A stretch of 64,000 nt of DNA from Sphingomonas jeddahensis (lineage in GTDB: Bacteria; Pseudomonadota; Alphaproteobacteria; Sphingomonadales; Sphingomonadaceae), in NCBI RefSeq assembly GCF_001981525.1, contig NZ_MPSB01000007.1, forward strand, positions 1 through 64,000, written 5' to 3'. Position numbers and translations under genes: made by a program. Below, piece after piece: positions 63,567 through 64,000 of this stretch (its first letter is position 1; every line of letters starts with the position of its first letter). The notes below the pieces were generated by a model, which had not been told where the DNA came from, ran no database searches, and saw nothing but the letters and a program-made list of their open reading frames with translations.

Positions 63567-63785
63567 AGTTATCCCTCCCTTGGAGCGATGCTGGTTCGCG
63601 GGAGTGGGCGATCGATCGAGAATCGCGATCGCCCCGCGTCCTGCATCGCGATCTTTATGATCGTTAAAACAGGTGCGGGGTTGCTGCAAGCATAAACGCG
63701 TGGAGGCGTTTACGGTCGGAAAGGAGGGTTGAGGAGGAGATGGCAGTGTGGGGGGCATGACGCTTTATTACTGCCCTCTCTCCGA

Positions 63786-63812
63786 CCCTCTCCCCCGCAA
63801 GCGGGGAGAGGG
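63786..63812. repeat. Strong hairpin repeat CCCTCTCCCCCGC
   Basis: CCCTCTCCCCCGC and GCGGGGAGAGGG pair around an AA loop. This CTCTCCC...GGGAGAG hairpin is a widespread GC-rich repeat. Here it lies just behind the S10-peptidase stop and could terminate its transcription. Confidence 0.75.
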
Positions 63813-63816
63813 AGAA

Positions 63817-64000
63817 TTAATTTGGCGTGGGCGAGCGCGCGTCGCTGACCGCTTCGTCGTACCAGCGGGCGAGATCCACCTTCATCTGGCGCAGCGCATC
63901 CGGGTTCAGATAGGTCATGTGGCCGGCCGGATAATATGTGTAGGTGAGGTTGGCCTGCTGCGCCGGCTCGAGCATCATATGGCCGAGATCGTTTTCCGTG
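63817..64000 (-). CDS. S10-family serine carboxypeptidase, C-terminal end (cut by window)
   Basis: The last 60 residues of a protein whose start lies beyond 64000. The frame reads L-T-Y-T-Y-Y-P-A-G-H-M-T-Y-L-N-P-D-A-L, then R-W-Y-D-E-A-V and ends S-P-T-P-N. Y-P-A-G-H-M is the catalytic-His region of S10 carboxypeptidases as annotated in sphingomonads. Family rests on this short piece only. Confidence 0.7.
   Translation of the reverse strand, partial: TENDLGHMMLEPAQQANLTYTYYPAGHMTYLNPDALRQMKVDLARWYDEAVSDARSPTPN

Overview
The window is GC-rich, gene-dense chromosomal DNA of an alphaproteobacterium, most likely Sphingomonas or a close sphingomonad. The reasons are the ChpT phosphotransferase, an HWE-family kinase, RpoH with the Q-K-K-L-F-F-N-L-R box, a TonB-dependent receptor beside sugar catabolism genes, GGAAC-N16-nGTT (EcfG-type) promoter motifs, and the sphingomonad palindromic repeats. 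No phage, plasmid or CRISPR is visible. The only mobile DNA is the end of an IS3-family element at the left edge.

Layout. 1-127 is the IS3 end. 424-11840 is an accessory, stress-flavoured block: M61 peptidase, single-domain response regulator, HWE kinase, Crp-type regulator, methyltransferase, a small hydrophilic stress-type protein behind an EcfG-type promoter, zinc alcohol dehydrogenase, two unknown proteins and an SDR. 11997-22690 is an N-acetylglucosamine locus. On the minus strand are the permease NagP, a fusion of a CutC domain to the SIS-type deaminase NagB-II, NagA and a ROK kinase. Divergent from them are a NagC-like ROK regulator, a TonB-dependent receptor and a Tat-exported M81 (MlrC-like) metallopeptidase. 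22799-30967 holds a membrane GGDEF-EAL protein, an ArsC-like protein, PanB, a TPR membrane protein, BamB, Der and an Hpt protein.

31001-36365 carries bacterioferritin, its small ferredoxin Bfd, two membrane proteins, RpoH, an RluD-type pseudouridine synthase and a JAMM peptidase. 36390-43128 holds ChpT, a frameshifted gene and a compact cheAWYBR operon without receptor or flagellar genes. 43194-46247 has an amidase, a small stress-type membrane protein, RNase P RNA, a J-domain protein, a thioredoxin-like ferredoxin and SufE. 46427-50507 is an enlarged phage-shock-protein locus. 50591-59244 holds SodB, tRNA-Asn, NadK, MoaA, an EAL protein, small conserved proteins and GyrA. 59744-64000 has a decayed secreted-protein gene and a fatty-acid-type cluster (TetR, CoA transferase, dienoyl-CoA-reductase-like SDR), ending in a cut S10 peptidase.

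The most notable structure is the psp locus. PspF is divergent from a sigma-54 promoter, with two identical-architecture 11-bp dyads 20 bp apart between them. The operon begins with a 45-residue exported or membrane peptide, runs through pspA, pspB and pspC, and continues with four more small one-TM coiled-coil proteins. Most of these share a C-terminal L-E-R-I-V-T-D...E-I-x-x-L-R signature with PspB and PspC. Second is the CutC-NagB-II fusion. Third are GGAAC-N16-nGTT promoters in front of three or four genes. All functional statements are from sequence reading alone; no search was run.
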